This document shows positions 26,774-35,461 of a stretch of DNA of 64,000 nucleotides, piece by piece. The position numbers and the translations under genes are program-made. Numbering within the stretch: the first letter of the stretch is position 1; each line of letters opens with the position of its first letter. Location of the stretch: contig NZ_NMUN01000004.1 of assembly GCF_002812725.1 (NCBI RefSeq), positions 868,001-932,000 of the forward strand, given 5' to 3'. The notes beneath the pieces were generated by a model that did no database searches, was not told where the DNA came from, and was given only the letters and a program-made list of their open reading frames with translations. This DNA comes from Microbacterium sp. BR1 (lineage in GTDB: Bacteria > Actinomycetota > Actinomycetes > Actinomycetales > Microbacteriaceae).

Positions 26774-27133
26774 ATGAACCGTGACTGGACTCCGCTCCCC
26801 CTCGCCTATCTCGCGCTCGCGATCGCGGGCCTCGTCGGCACCTGGACCTTCAACGCCCTCGCGATCATCCAGCTCCGCGACTATCTCGGCGACCTCGTCA
26901 CGAGTGGCCCCGCCGTGTCGTCGATCACGGTCGACCTGCTCGTCGTGGCGGTCGCGGGGTGCGTCTTCATCGTGGTCGAGGCGCGCAGGCTCGGGATGCG
27001 CCGAGCCTGGCTCTACATCGTGCTGTCGGGCCTGACCGCCTTCGCGTTCACGTTCCCGCTGTTCCTCGCGATGCGGCAGCGGCGCCTCACGGTCCTCGCC
27101 CGCATTCCGGGATCCGCCCCTATGACGGGATAG
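26774..27133 (+). CDS. DUF2834 family membrane protein
   Basis: This is a 119-residue protein with three to four helices and the DUF2834 pattern: an N-terminal helix PLAYLALAIAGLVGTWTFN, a second block TVDLLVVAVAGCVFIVVEARRLGMRR, and a third TAFAFTFPLFLAMRQRRL. Its function is not established. The 3' end overlaps the convergent sugar dehydrogenase gene by 14 bp. The palindromic repeat copy 3 lies 48 bp upstream and could overlap its promoter. Confidence 0.75.
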   Translation: MNRDWTPLPLAYLALAIAGLVGTWTFNALAIIQLRDYLGDLVTSGPAVSSITVDLLVVAVAGCVFIVVEARRLGMRRAWLYIVLSGLTAFAFTFPLFLAMRQRRLTVLARIPGSAPMTG

Positions 27134-28253
27134 TGGCGGGATCGATCGCGATCACCCGGTCGTCGCCCGGAGCGGGATCGCCGCGCCCGTCCGTGTTGTT
27201 CGTGACGACCCACACCTCGCCGTCGGAACCCTCGAGCACGGCCCGCAACCGCCCGACCTCCCCGCTCAGGTACTCCTTCGCCGTGGACGGGTCATCCACG
27301 GGCACGGCCCGCAGGACGCGCCCGCGCAGGTTCGCGATGTAGATCGTGTCGCCGATCACCGCGAGTCCGCTCGGGCTCGCGGCATCCGTCGCCCACTCCT
27401 GCACCGGATCCACGAACCCGCGATCGGCACCGCCGGACCCCTCCACCTCGGGCCACCCGTAGTTGGCGCCGGGCTCGATCACGTTCAGCTCGTCCACCGC
27501 GTCCTGACCGAACTCGCTCGCGAACATCCGACCGTCGTCCGACCATCCGATCCCCTGGACGTTCCGGTGACCGAGGCTGTACACCGGCGACCCCGCGACG
27601 GGATTGTCGGCGGGAATCGCGCCGTCGGCCTCGAGCCGCAGGATCTTGCCCGCGAGGCTGTCCGGGTCCTGCGCCGAGCCGGGCACACCCGCGTCACCGG
27701 TCGCGATGTACAGGGCATCATCCGGGCCGAACGCGATGCGCCCGCCGTTATGGATTCCCGCTCTGGGCAGGCCGTCGACGATCGTCTCGGGCACCCCGAG
27801 GCTCAGAGCGCCGGAGCCGCCCTCGAGCGCGTAGCGTTCGACGCGATTCCCGTCGGCCGCGGTCGAATACGCGTACAGCGCGCTCTCGTCCGGGGAAACT
27901 GCCAGACCGAGCAGTCCACCCTCGCCGCCCGTCACCACGCCCTCCACAGCGGCGACCTCGCGGATGTCTCCACCCGGCGTGAACTCCAGAATCCGGGCCG
28001 CGTCCCGCTCGGAGACGAGCGCCGAATCGCCGACGAGCACGACCGACCACGGCGCGGCGAGTCCGGTGACGACGTCGCGCGGACCGGACGGGGCGTCCGA
28101 GCTTCGCGGCGAGGTAGCTGCCACGGACGGCGTCGACGGTGCAACCGGCCCGGCGGCACACCCGGCAAGCGCTCCGCAGGCGACAGCGAGCATCGCAGCG
28201 GCGCGGATGGCCCGGCCGCGCATCCCGCGCGTCGATCTCGTCGTCGTGTTCAT
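27120..28253 (-). CDS. PQQ-type sugar dehydrogenase lipoprotein
   Basis: This six-bladed beta-propeller of the GSDH/Asd family (377 residues) oxidises aldose sugars with PQQ as cofactor when the cofactor is available. The chosen start, 28253, follows GGGAGGT. It is followed by a signal peptide with lipobox LAGC, so the protein should be lipid-anchored outside the membrane. Signatures are LAAPWSVVLVGDSALVSERD (blade 1), GLLGLAVSPD, HNGGRIAFGPDDALYIATGD (His and Arg near the active site), HRNVQGIGW and GANYGWPE. No PQQ synthesis genes are in the window. A divergent exonuclease gene starts 80 bp away. Confidence 0.9.
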   Translation of the reverse strand: MNTTTRSTRGMRGRAIRAAAMLAVACGALAGCAAGPVAPSTPSVAATSPRSSDAPSGPRDVVTGLAAPWSVVLVGDSALVSERDAARILEFTPGGDIREVAAVEGVVTGGEGGLLGLAVSPDESALYAYSTAADGNRVERYALEGGSGALSLGVPETIVDGLPRAGIHNGGRIAFGPDDALYIATGDAGVPGSAQDPDSLAGKILRLEADGAIPADNPVAGSPVYSLGHRNVQGIGWSDDGRMFASEFGQDAVDELNVIEPGANYGWPEVEGSGGADRGFVDPVQEWATDAASPSGLAVIGDTIYIANLRGRVLRAVPVDDPSTAKEYLSGEVGRLRAVLEGSDGEVWVVTNNTDGRGDPAPGDDRVIAIDPATIPS

Positions 28254-28333
28254 CTCCGTCGATACCTCCCGAGCATCTCCGACCACGGTAACCCGGGGGC
28301 GCGCACCCCTGGCCGGAATGCCAGACTGAACGG

Positions 28334-29296
28334 GTGACCCAGCGCCTGATGTTGCTCGACACCGCCTCGCTCTATTTCCGAGCCTTCTACGGGGTTCCCG
28401 ACACGGTCAAGGCTCCGAACGGGACCCCGGTCAACGCGGTCCGCGGCCTGCTCGACATGATCGCGAAGCTCGTCACGACGTACCGGCCGACGCACCTCGT
28501 CGCGTGCTGGGACGACGACTGGCGCCCCCAATGGCGAGTCGATCTGATCCCGAGCTACAAGGCGCATCGCGTCGCCGAGATCGTGCCGGGCGGCTCGGAT
28601 GTCGAAGAGGTGCCCGATCCGCTCGAAGCGCAGATCCCCCTGATCCGCGAGGCCCTCGGGGTTCTCGGCATCCCGATCGTGGGTCGCGCCGAGCACGAGG
28701 CCGACGACATCATCGGATCGCTCGCCGCCCAGGCGTCCGTTCCGGTCGACATCGTGACCGGAGACCGCGACCTTTTTCAGCTCGTCGATGACGAGACGGA
28801 TGTCCGGGTCGTCTATACGGCGCGGGGCATGAGCAAGCTCGAGATCGTCACCGACGCCGTCGTCGTCGCAAAGTACGGCGTGCTTCCGGCGCAGTACGTC
28901 GGCTTCGCGGTCATGCGCGGGGATGCCTCGGACGGCCTGCCGGGCGTTCCCGGGGTGGGCGACAAGACCGCGGCGACCCTCCTCGCCGCCCACGGCGACC
29001 TGGCCGGGATCGTCGCGGCCGCCGAGGACGGAGAGGGCATGTCCGCGGGCGTGCGCGCCAAGATCCTCGCGGCGCTGCCCTACCTGGCCGTGGCGCCGAA
29101 GGTCGTCGAGGTGGTGCGCGACCTCGACCTGGATCGAGACGAGGGCGCTCTGCTCGCCGCGGCCGTCAATGCCGGAGCCCTCGGACCGCTCATGCCGGAG
29201 ACCGAGGCCGAGGCGCGCCGTCTGGCCGAGGAATGGTCGCTCGGGACCGCGATGGACCGCGCCCTCGCCGCGCGCACGGCCGTCACGAACGGCTGA
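28334..29296 (+). CDS. 5'-3' exonuclease (FEN-like, PolA N-domain type)
   Basis: This free-standing 320-residue 5'-3' exonuclease is homologous to the N-terminal domain of DNA polymerase I. Metal-binding acidic residues appear in LLLDTASLYFRAF, CWDDDWRPQWR, EADDIIGSLA, VTGDRDLFQL and GDASDGLPGVPGVGDKTA, the last being the helix-hairpin-helix. The start is GTG 28334. Actinobacteria commonly carry such a stand-alone gene next to polA-independent loci. It probably trims RNA primers or flaps. It is convergent with the MFS gene, 18 bp between stops. Confidence 0.92.
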   Translation: MTQRLMLLDTASLYFRAFYGVPDTVKAPNGTPVNAVRGLLDMIAKLVTTYRPTHLVACWDDDWRPQWRVDLIPSYKAHRVAEIVPGGSDVEEVPDPLEAQIPLIREALGVLGIPIVGRAEHEADDIIGSLAAQASVPVDIVTGDRDLFQLVDDETDVRVVYTARGMSKLEIVTDAVVVAKYGVLPAQYVGFAVMRGDASDGLPGVPGVGDKTAATLLAAHGDLAGIVAAAEDGEGMSAGVRAKILAALPYLAVAPKVVEVVRDLDLDRDEGALLAAAVNAGALGPLMPETEAEARRLAEEWSLGTAMDRALAARTAVTNG

Positions 29297-29314
29297 GGCG
29301 CGCGCTCGCGGGTT

Positions 29315-30589
29315 TCAGGCGCGGCGGCCGCTCGGCAGCCGCAGCATCGCGGCGAGCATCAGCACGCCATACGCGATCGACAGGGCGAGAAGCAGCACGA
29401 GTGCCCCGGTCCATCCGTCGTTCAGTTCGTGCAGAGCGCCCATCGCGGGGGCCGCGAGCGCCGCGACACCGTAGCCCGCGCCCTGGACGAACGCCGACAT
29501 CCCGGCGGCCTCACCGTCGGATCGGGCAACCGCGACGAGCGTCGAGAAGATCACGACGAATCCCCCCGAGTGCGCGACCGCACCGAACGTCGCCCACACG
29601 ATGTAGTGCGCGGGCGCGAAGAGCATCCCCGCGGTCAGGATCAGCCAGCACGCGCAGATCACCAGGGCCGGAACGAGCGGCGCGAACCGTCGGGCGAGCA
29701 GCGGCACGACGAACGCGCCCACGATAGCGACACCATGGAACAGCGATGCCATCGTGCCCGCCGTGGTTCGGTCGACGCCGAGGTCGTCGCCGAGAATCGT
29801 GGGAAGCCACGTCGTCAACCCGTAGTACATCGCCGCTTGGCAGGCGAACGTGAGGGCGAGCAGCCAGACGATGGGGCGCCGAAGGATGCCTCGGCGGCGC
29901 CCACCGGCGACCGGTAACGGCCCGGTCAGCGCTGAGATGTCGGGCGCGGTTCGTGCGGCAGCGCTCCCGGTGACGACCGTCGGCTCACCCGAATACGCGT
30001 CCGCCCCACGCGCTCGACGCAGATGGACGACCCACAGCACGATTCCCGCCAGACTCACCACGATCCAGGTGAGAAGAGCGAGCGGCCACCCCAGCGCCGC
30101 AGCGAGCGGCGCCGTTGCGAGCGCGGTGAGAAGCGAGCCCGCGTTCAGCATCGACACATACGCCGCGGTGACCGCGCTGACCTGCCGCGGCGGGACGTCA
30201 CGACGAATGATGACGGGCACGACGACATTGCCGATGGTGATCGCCGCGCCGATGACGAGCGAGCCCGCGAGCATCCACCCGAATCCGGGAATCGCGCGAA
30301 CGAGCGTGCCTAACACCACGCCGATCAACGTCAGCAGCAGTGCCAGCTCGGCGCCCGCACGCCGGATCACGAGTGCGGCGACCGGCGTGAGCACGGCGAA
30401 GGTGAGTATGGGCACCGTCGTCAACAGCCCCGCACTGGCAGCGCCGATGCCGAGGTCGTCCTGGATGTCGCGCAGCACCGGTGTCGGGGCGATGATCGGG
30501 CCCCGCAGGCTGAGAGCCGCGACGAGCACACCCGAGATCACGAGCCAGGGGACGGCGCCGCGGGCAGCGGATGCAGCGGGCCCTGTCAC
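29315..30589 (-). CDS. CynX/NimT-type MFS transporter
   Basis: This is a 424-residue major facilitator of about 12 helices. The first helix contains SLRGPIIAPTPVLRDIQDDLG, the hallmark of the cyanate/nitroimidazole transporter-like (CynX/NimT) group. FACQAAMYYGLTTWLPTILGDDLG opens the second half after a cytoplasmic loop of about 45 residues. The substrate is unknown. Members export or import small drugs or anions. The GTG start at 30589 begins MTGPAASAARGAVPWL. A 15-bp tandem repeat lies 42 bp upstream, between this gene and the PHP gene. Confidence 0.85.
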   Translation of the reverse strand: MTGPAASAARGAVPWLVISGVLVAALSLRGPIIAPTPVLRDIQDDLGIGAASAGLLTTVPILTFAVLTPVAALVIRRAGAELALLLTLIGVVLGTLVRAIPGFGWMLAGSLVIGAAITIGNVVVPVIIRRDVPPRQVSAVTAAYVSMLNAGSLLTALATAPLAAALGWPLALLTWIVVSLAGIVLWVVHLRRARGADAYSGEPTVVTGSAAARTAPDISALTGPLPVAGGRRRGILRRPIVWLLALTFACQAAMYYGLTTWLPTILGDDLGVDRTTAGTMASLFHGVAIVGAFVVPLLARRFAPLVPALVICACWLILTAGMLFAPAHYIVWATFGAVAHSGGFVVIFSTLVAVARSDGEAAGMSAFVQGAGYGVAALAAPAMGALHELNDGWTGALVLLLALSIAYGVLMLAAMLRLPSGRRA

Positions 30590-30631
30590 CCCTTCAGTCT
30601 AGGGAGCGAGGCGGAGCAGCATCCCCGCACC

Positions 30632-30676
30632 CCCCGCACCGCAGGACCCCGCACCACAGGACCCCAGCGCCGCAGA
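30632..30676. repeat. 15-bp tandem repeat, three units
   Basis: The units CCCCGCACCGCAGGA, CCCCGCACCACAGGA and CCCCAGCGCCGCAGA lie end to end at 30632, 30647 and 30662. The array ends three bases before the stop codon of the PHP gene (30680) on the minus strand. A partial unit CCCCGCACC precedes it. Such arrays vary in copy number by slippage. Confidence 0.75.
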
Positions 30677-30679
30677 GAG

Positions 30680-31675
30680 CTAACGCGCCCGGCGCGTCCA
30701 CTCACGCAGCCGTTCGAGGCTCCAGGTCGTGACGATGCGCTCCTCCGGGACGCCCGCAGCTTCCGCCCGCGCGGCACCGTAGTCGAGCAGCGACAGCTGC
30801 CCCGGCGCGTGGGCATCGGAGTCGATCGAGAACAGGCATCCGATCTCCATCGCGAGGGCGAGGAGATCGTCGGGCGGATCCTGCCGTTCGGGGCGCGAGT
30901 TGATCTCGACCGCGATGCCGCTCGCCGCGCACGCCTCGAACACCGCACGCGCATCGAATGTCGAGGGCGGTCGCGTCCCCCGCGCGCCTTCCACGAGTCG
31001 TCCGGTCACATGGCCGAGCACGTCCACACGCGGATCGGATGCCGCGGCCACCAGCCGCCGCGTCATCGCGGGCGACTCCATCCGCAGCTTGGAATGGGCC
31101 GAAGCGACGACGATGTCCAGTTCGTCGAGCAGGTCGGGCTCTTGGTCGAGAGCGCCGTCGTCGAGGATGTCGACCTCGATGCCGGACAGGAGCGTGAATC
31201 CGCCCCCCGACATCCCCGCGACGACCCTCAGCTGCTCCCGGAGCCGCTCGGGAGACAGACCATTCGCCACGCGCAACCGGGGTGAGTGATCGGTCAGCGC
31301 GAGGTACTCGTGCCCGAGGTCTCGCGCGGCCTGCACCATCAGATCGATCGAGGCGAGACCGTCCGACCAATCGCTGTGCGCGTGCAGGTCGCCACGTAGT
31401 GCCGCCCGCAGCTTCCCCGCGGCGGGAACGTCGTAGCGCGCCCGCAGCTCTGCGAGATAGTCCGGAACCTGCCCGGCCACGGCCTGGCCGATGACGGCGA
31501 GCGAGGAGTCGCCGATGCCCTTCACCCGCCGCAGCCGCGCCGGATCGCGCAGGACCTCTTCGGGCAGCGAGGCGGCAGCGTCCGCGGCGGAGCGGAACGC
31601 CTTCGAGCGGTACCGCGACGCACGCTCCCGCTCGAGCAGGGTCGCGATCTCGTTCAACGCGGCGACGGGGTCCAC
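30680..31675 (-). CDS. PHP-domain phosphoesterase with N-terminal HhH (PolX-like)
   Basis: The 331-residue protein combines a helical/helix-hairpin-helix region (residues 1-75, RRVKGIGDSSLAVIGQAV), as in the start of PolX, with a PHP domain (about 90-325) carrying metal ligands in GDLHAHSDWSDG, YLALTDHSP, SGIEVDILDDG, ASAHSKL, HVTGR, EINSRPERQDPP and SIDSDAH. The polymerase palm of PolX is missing, so it is a stand-alone exonuclease or phosphoesterase acting perhaps on DNA ends or histidinol-phosphate-like substrates. The HhH points to DNA. It starts at GTG 31675. A tandem repeat lies directly after its stop. Confidence 0.85.
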   Translation of the reverse strand: MDPVAALNEIATLLERERASRYRSKAFRSAADAAASLPEEVLRDPARLRRVKGIGDSSLAVIGQAVAGQVPDYLAELRARYDVPAAGKLRAALRGDLHAHSDWSDGLASIDLMVQAARDLGHEYLALTDHSPRLRVANGLSPERLREQLRVVAGMSGGGFTLLSGIEVDILDDGALDQEPDLLDELDIVVASAHSKLRMESPAMTRRLVAAASDPRVDVLGHVTGRLVEGARGTRPPSTFDARAVFEACAASGIAVEINSRPERQDPPDDLLALAMEIGCLFSIDSDAHAPGQLSLLDYGAARAEAAGVPEERIVTTWSLERLREWTRRAR

Positions 31676-31716
31676 GCGATCACCCTACGCCGGGTCGGCG
31701 ACGCTCCCCGGGCGCC

Positions 31717-32775
31717 CTAGCTGAGCTCGCGCGAGACCTCGCCCCAGCGCGCCAGAAGGTCTCGCGCCGCACCGGAATCGATGGCACCGGCCGCGAGTTC
31801 CCGCTCCTCGGCGAGACGCTCGACGATCGGTCGCTGAACCTGACTCGCGTCGTGGGACAGGCGGTACGACACGAGGCCCGCCGCGGCATTGAGCAGAACG
31901 ATGTCCCGGACGGGCCCCGGCTCTCCCGCGAGAACGCGATGCACGACCTCGGCGTTGTGCGCGGGATCGCCACCCTTCAAGTCGGCGATCGAGGCGCGCG
32001 GGATGCCCAGGTCGCGCGGGTCCAGGTCGTGTTCGTGGATGTCGCCGCGACTCACTTCCCAGATGCGACTGTGGCCGGTGGTAGTGAGCTCGTCCAGCCC
32101 GTCGTCGCCACGGAAGACGAGTGCGGTCGCGCCGCGAGTCTGGAAGACCCCGGTGATCAGCGGCACTCGATCCAGCTGCGCGACGCCCACGGCGTTCGCC
32201 TCGGCCCGTGCCGGGTTGCAGAGCGGACCCAGGATATTGAAGACGGTCGGCACGCCGAGCTCGGCACGCGTGGGACCGGCGTGGCGGAAGCCCGGGTGGA
32301 AAGCTGAGGCGAACACGAAGGTGATTCCCGCCCGCCTCAGCGTTTCGACGACCGCCTGGGGCGCGAGGGTCAGCGACACGCCGAGGGCGCCGAGCACGTC
32401 CGACGAACCCGACGAAGAACTCGCCGCCCGGTTGCCGTGTTTGATGACCGGAACGCCGGATGCGGCGGCCACGATCGAAGCCATCGTCGAAACGTTAACG
32501 GTTCCGAAACGATCTCCGCCCGTGCCCACGATGTCGAGGGCATCGGGGTCGATGTCGAGCGGAGTGGCCGCGTCGAGGACGGCGTCACGGAATCCGACGA
32601 CCTCGTCGACCGTTTCGCCCTTCGCCCGGAGCGCCACGAGGAAACCCGCCAGTTGTGACGGTGTCGTCTCGCCCGCCATCACCCTGCCCATGGCCCACGT
32701 GGCCTCGGACACACTCAGGTCCCGCCCGGCCAGCAGCGCCGCGATGAGGTCCGGCCAGGTCGTCGCATCCGTCAT
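31717..32775 (-). CDS. trpD: Anthranilate phosphoribosyltransferase
   Basis: TrpD transfers phosphoribose from PRPP to anthranilate, the second step of tryptophan synthesis. The 352-residue protein shows GTGGDRFGTVNVSTMASIVAAA (PRPP and Mg loop), KHGNRAASSSSGSSDVLGALG, HPGFRHAGPTRAELG and RVFNILGPLCNP-like VFNILGPLCNPA, all family signatures. The length is normal. Other trp genes are absent from the window. It is divergent from ctaE (143 bp between starts), an arrangement conserved in many actinobacteria. A 16-bp palindrome lies in the shared promoter region. Confidence 0.96.
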   Translation of the reverse strand: MTDATTWPDLIAALLAGRDLSVSEATWAMGRVMAGETTPSQLAGFLVALRAKGETVDEVVGFRDAVLDAATPLDIDPDALDIVGTGGDRFGTVNVSTMASIVAAASGVPVIKHGNRAASSSSGSSDVLGALGVSLTLAPQAVVETLRRAGITFVFASAFHPGFRHAGPTRAELGVPTVFNILGPLCNPARAEANAVGVAQLDRVPLITGVFQTRGATALVFRGDDGLDELTTTGHSRIWEVSRGDIHEHDLDPRDLGIPRASIADLKGGDPAHNAEVVHRVLAGEPGPVRDIVLLNAAAGLVSYRLSHDASQVQRPIVERLAEERELAAGAIDSGAARDLLARWGEVSRELS

Positions 32776-32834
32776 GACTGCGATCCTAACGACGGCGCAT
32801 GACGGTCACTCACACAGCCCCCGCCGTGCACTTT

Positions 32835-32850
32835 CTTAGGAGATCCTAAG
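32835..32850. promoter_or_regulatory. 16-bp palindrome between trpD and ctaE
   Basis: CTTAGGA-GA-TCCTAAG is a perfect 7-bp inverted repeat in the divergent promoter region. It lies 60 bp from the trpD start and 69 bp from the ctaE start. CATAAT at 32907-32912 is a good -10 for ctaE, 6 bases before its GTG. The dyad is a likely operator, possibly for the respiratory operon. The half-site TTAGG resembles iron-regulator (DtxR/IdeR) boxes but the full 19-bp consensus does not match. Confidence 0.5.
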
Positions 32851-32918
32851 TCGGGACCCGGGGTGGCGAATGGGTCCGTGTGCGATCGTTCGCCCTCACG
32901 ATCGGACATAATGGACCT

Positions 32919-33551
32919 GTGACCACCTCTGCGACATATGCCCCGGCAGTGAGGACGATCAAACGTCCGGATCCTGTCGCCGTTGGCACGATCGTGTGGC
33001 TCGGTAGCGAGGTCATGTTCTTCGCCGGGCTCTTCGCGATCTACTTCACGCTTCGGAACACTTCGCCCGACCTGTGGGCGCAAGAGACCCAGCTGCTGAA
33101 TGTGCCCTTCGCTCTCGGTAACACGATCATCCTGGTGCTGTCCTCCGTGACGTGCCAGATGGGCGTGTTCGCCGCCGAGCGCAATCAGCCGTACACGCTG
33201 AAGAAGAACACGTTCTGGCAGCGCTGGGGCATGGTCGAGTGGTTCTTCCTCACCTTCGCCCTCGGCGCGATCTTCGTATCGGGTCAGGTGTGGGAGTACG
33301 CACAGCTCGTGGCCGAGGGGATGCCGATCCAGGCGAACTCCTACGCTTCCGCCTTCTACATCACCACCGGCTTCCACGCCCTGCACGTGACGGGCGGCCT
33401 CATCGCCTTCCTGCTCGTGATCGGGCGCGCATACGCCGTCAAGAATTTCGGACACAAAGAGGCCACGAGCGCGATCGTCGTGTCGTACTACTGGCACTTC
33501 GTCGACGTCGTGTGGATCGCCCTGTTCATCGTGATCTACTTCCTGAAATAG
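32919..33551 (+). CDS. ctaE: Cytochrome c oxidase subunit III
   Basis: This is subunit III of the aa3 terminal oxidase in the cytoplasmic membrane. The 210-residue protein has five helices. Landmarks are [20 protein letters not shown] in the first helix with the conserved Glu, [20 protein letters not shown] with its His pair, and [20 protein letters not shown] at the end. The start is GTG 32919. The -10-like CATAAT six bases upstream suggests a leaderless or very short leader. It is the first gene of ctaE-qcrC-qcrA-qcrB, the bcc-aa3 supercomplex operon typical of actinobacteria. Confidence 0.95.
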   Translation: MTTSATYAPAVRTIKRPDPVAVGTIVWLGSEVMFFAGLFAIYFTLRNTSPDLWAQETQLLNVPFALGNTIILVLSSVTCQMGVFAAERNQPYTLKKNTFWQRWGMVEWFFLTFALGAIFVSGQVWEYAQLVAEGMPIQANSYASAFYITTGFHALHVTGGLIAFLLVIGRAYAVKNFGHKEATSAIVVSYYWHFVDVVWIALFIVIYFLK

Positions 33552-33568
33552 AGCGGAGCTACACCCGA

Positions 33569-34366
33569 ATGCCTCGTGAGAAGAAGCGTCGCTCCGGTCG
33601 ACGCAGCCCTCTTGCCGCCGCCGCTCTCATCGGCCTCGGTCTCGTCCTGACGGGCGGACTGTACGCGGGAGCATCCGCCGCGATGGCGTCGACGAACGAC
33701 ACCGCCGCCGCCCAGACGCTCACCGTCGAAGACGGCAAGAAGCTGTTCCAGGCCAACTGCGCCACCTGCCACGGTCTCGACCTGCAGGGCACCCAGGACG
33801 GACCCAGCCTGTACGGTGTCGGCGCCATGGCGGTCGACTTCCAGGTCGCCACGGGTCGTATGCCGTTGCAGATGCAGGGCCCGCAGGCTCCGCAGAAGCC
33901 GGTCCAGTTCACCGAAGACCAGATCGCCGCGCTGTCGGCGTACGTCCAGTCGGTGGCTCCCGGACCCGAGATCGCCTCGGGACGCGTGCTGGACGGCGAG
34001 GGCGACGTCGCGCACGGCGCCGAGCTGTTCCGCGTCAACTGCGCCATGTGCCACAACGTCGCCGCGGCCGGGGGCGCGCTCACCGAGGGCAAGTACGCAC
34101 CCTCCCTCGAGGGCGTGGACCCGCGTCACATCTACGCGGCGATGGTCACGGGCCCGCAGAACATGCCGGTCTTCAACGACATGAACCTGTCGCCCGAAGA
34201 CAAGCGCGACATCATCTCCTCCCTGCTGTACATGGAGAACAACGCCGGCGCCGGTGGCCTCACCCTCGGCTCGCTCGGCCCCGTTTCGGAGGGCCTGTTC
34301 ATCTGGATCTTCGGCATCGGCGGGCTCGTCGCGCTGACCGTGTGGATCACCGCGAAGTCCAACTGA
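33569..34366 (+). CDS. qcrC: Diheme cytochrome c subunit of bc1 complex
   Basis: QcrC carries electrons directly from the bc complex to the aa3 oxidase. It has 265 residues, with an N-terminal membrane anchor (residues 15-40), two heme c sites CATCH (Cys64, Cys67, His68) and CAMCH (Cys158, Cys161, His162), and a C-terminal membrane helix (LFIWIFGIGGLVALTVWIT). The diheme form without a separate soluble cytochrome c is the actinobacterial type. The start is ATG 33569, 17 bp after ctaE, with GGAG upstream. Distal Met ligands are probably in RMPLQMQG and QNMPVF. Confidence 0.95.
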   Translation: MPREKKRRSGRRSPLAAAALIGLGLVLTGGLYAGASAAMASTNDTAAAQTLTVEDGKKLFQANCATCHGLDLQGTQDGPSLYGVGAMAVDFQVATGRMPLQMQGPQAPQKPVQFTEDQIAALSAYVQSVAPGPEIASGRVLDGEGDVAHGAELFRVNCAMCHNVAAAGGALTEGKYAPSLEGVDPRHIYAAMVTGPQNMPVFNDMNLSPEDKRDIISSLLYMENNAGAGGLTLGSLGPVSEGLFIWIFGIGGLVALTVWITAKSN

Positions 34367-34405
34367 CCCGCGCACGCATCGAGAACTTTTAGCACGAGGA
34401 GCAGC

Positions 34406-35461
34406 ATGGCAAACGAGATCGAGGCAGCGGAGCACGATCGGGGGCCCCAACCTCCGTCAGGGCTCGCGGTCGCCGTGAGCGATCCCGTACGCAACCCGGG
34501 CCTTCCGCCGCATCGCGCGCGCGTGACGGACCAGGACCCCGCAAAGATGCGGCAAGCCGTACGCACCGTCTACTCGCTGTTCTACCTGTCGATCGCGGGG
34601 AGCATCTGGGCCGTCGCGGCCTACATGCTGTTCCCGATCGAGGACGGCACGGTCGGAGCGATCCGCAACAACAACCTCTTCATCGGCATCGGCATCGCGC
34701 TCGCGCTCCTCGCCATCGGCATCGGGGCCATCCACTGGTCCAAGGCCGTCATGTCGGACAAGGAGCACATCGAGGCCCGCCACCTCACGCGCGGCAAAGA
34801 GTCAACGCGTGCCGCGGCCGTCGAGGCGCTCGCCACGGCGAATGAGGAGTCCGGCTTCGGACGCCGCACGATGATCCGCAACTCGCTGATCGGCGCGCTC
34901 ATCGCATCCGTCGCCCCGGGCATCGTCCTGTTCCGCGGGCTCGCGCCCGAGGGCGAGAACCCCGTCGAGCTGCTCAGCCACACGATGTGGGAGAAGGGCA
35001 TGCGCCTCGCCCGCGACCCCTCCGGCACGCCGATCAAGGCATCCGAGGTCACGCTCGGTTCCGCTTTCCACGTGATTCCCGAGCCGCTCGCCGATCTCGG
35101 CCACGACGAGGGATACCTCGAACAGAAGGCGAAGGCGATCGTGCTGCTGATGCGCATGGAGCCCGAAGAACTCACGCAGACCGCCGAGCGCGCTTCCTGG
35201 TCGTACGACGGCATCGTCGCGTACTCCAAGGTGTGCACACACGTCGGATGCCCCGTTGCTCTGTACGAGCAGCACACCCACCACCTGCTCTGCCCGTGCC
35301 ACCAGTCGCAGTTCGACGTGGCGAACGGTGCCGCGGTCATCTTCGGCCCGGCAGCCCGTCCGCTGCCGCAGCTGCCGATCGCGGTGGACGACGAGGGCTA
35401 CCTCATCGCACAGAGCGACTTCCATGAACCCGTCGGCCCGAGCTTCTGGGAGCGCCATTGA
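34406..35461 (+). CDS. qcrA: Rieske iron-sulfur subunit of bc1 complex
   Basis: QcrA is the 2Fe-2S subunit receiving electrons from menaquinol. The 351-residue actinobacterial type has three helices: SLFYLSIAGSIWAVAAYMLF, NLFIGIGIALALLAIGIGAI and SLIGALIASVAPGIVLF. The C-terminal Rieske domain has the cluster ligands in CTHVGCPVAL and CPCHQSQFDV, whose cysteines also form the structural disulfide. The stop codon overlaps the TTG start of qcrB by two bases. The N-terminal 50 residues are polar and variable, as in the family. Confidence 0.95.
   Translation: MANEIEAAEHDRGPQPPSGLAVAVSDPVRNPGLPPHRARVTDQDPAKMRQAVRTVYSLFYLSIAGSIWAVAAYMLFPIEDGTVGAIRNNNLFIGIGIALALLAIGIGAIHWSKAVMSDKEHIEARHLTRGKESTRAAAVEALATANEESGFGRRTMIRNSLIGALIASVAPGIVLFRGLAPEGENPVELLSHTMWEKGMRLARDPSGTPIKASEVTLGSAFHVIPEPLADLGHDEGYLEQKAKAIVLLMRMEPEELTQTAERASWSYDGIVAYSKVCTHVGCPVALYEQHTHHLLCPCHQSQFDVANGAAVIFGPAARPLPQLPIAVDDEGYLIAQSDFHEPVGPSFWERH

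Noticed and set aside
32835..32850. DtxR/IdeR iron box
   Set aside because: Only the outer TTAGG/CCTAA half-sites match; the 19-bp spacing of the consensus is not met.
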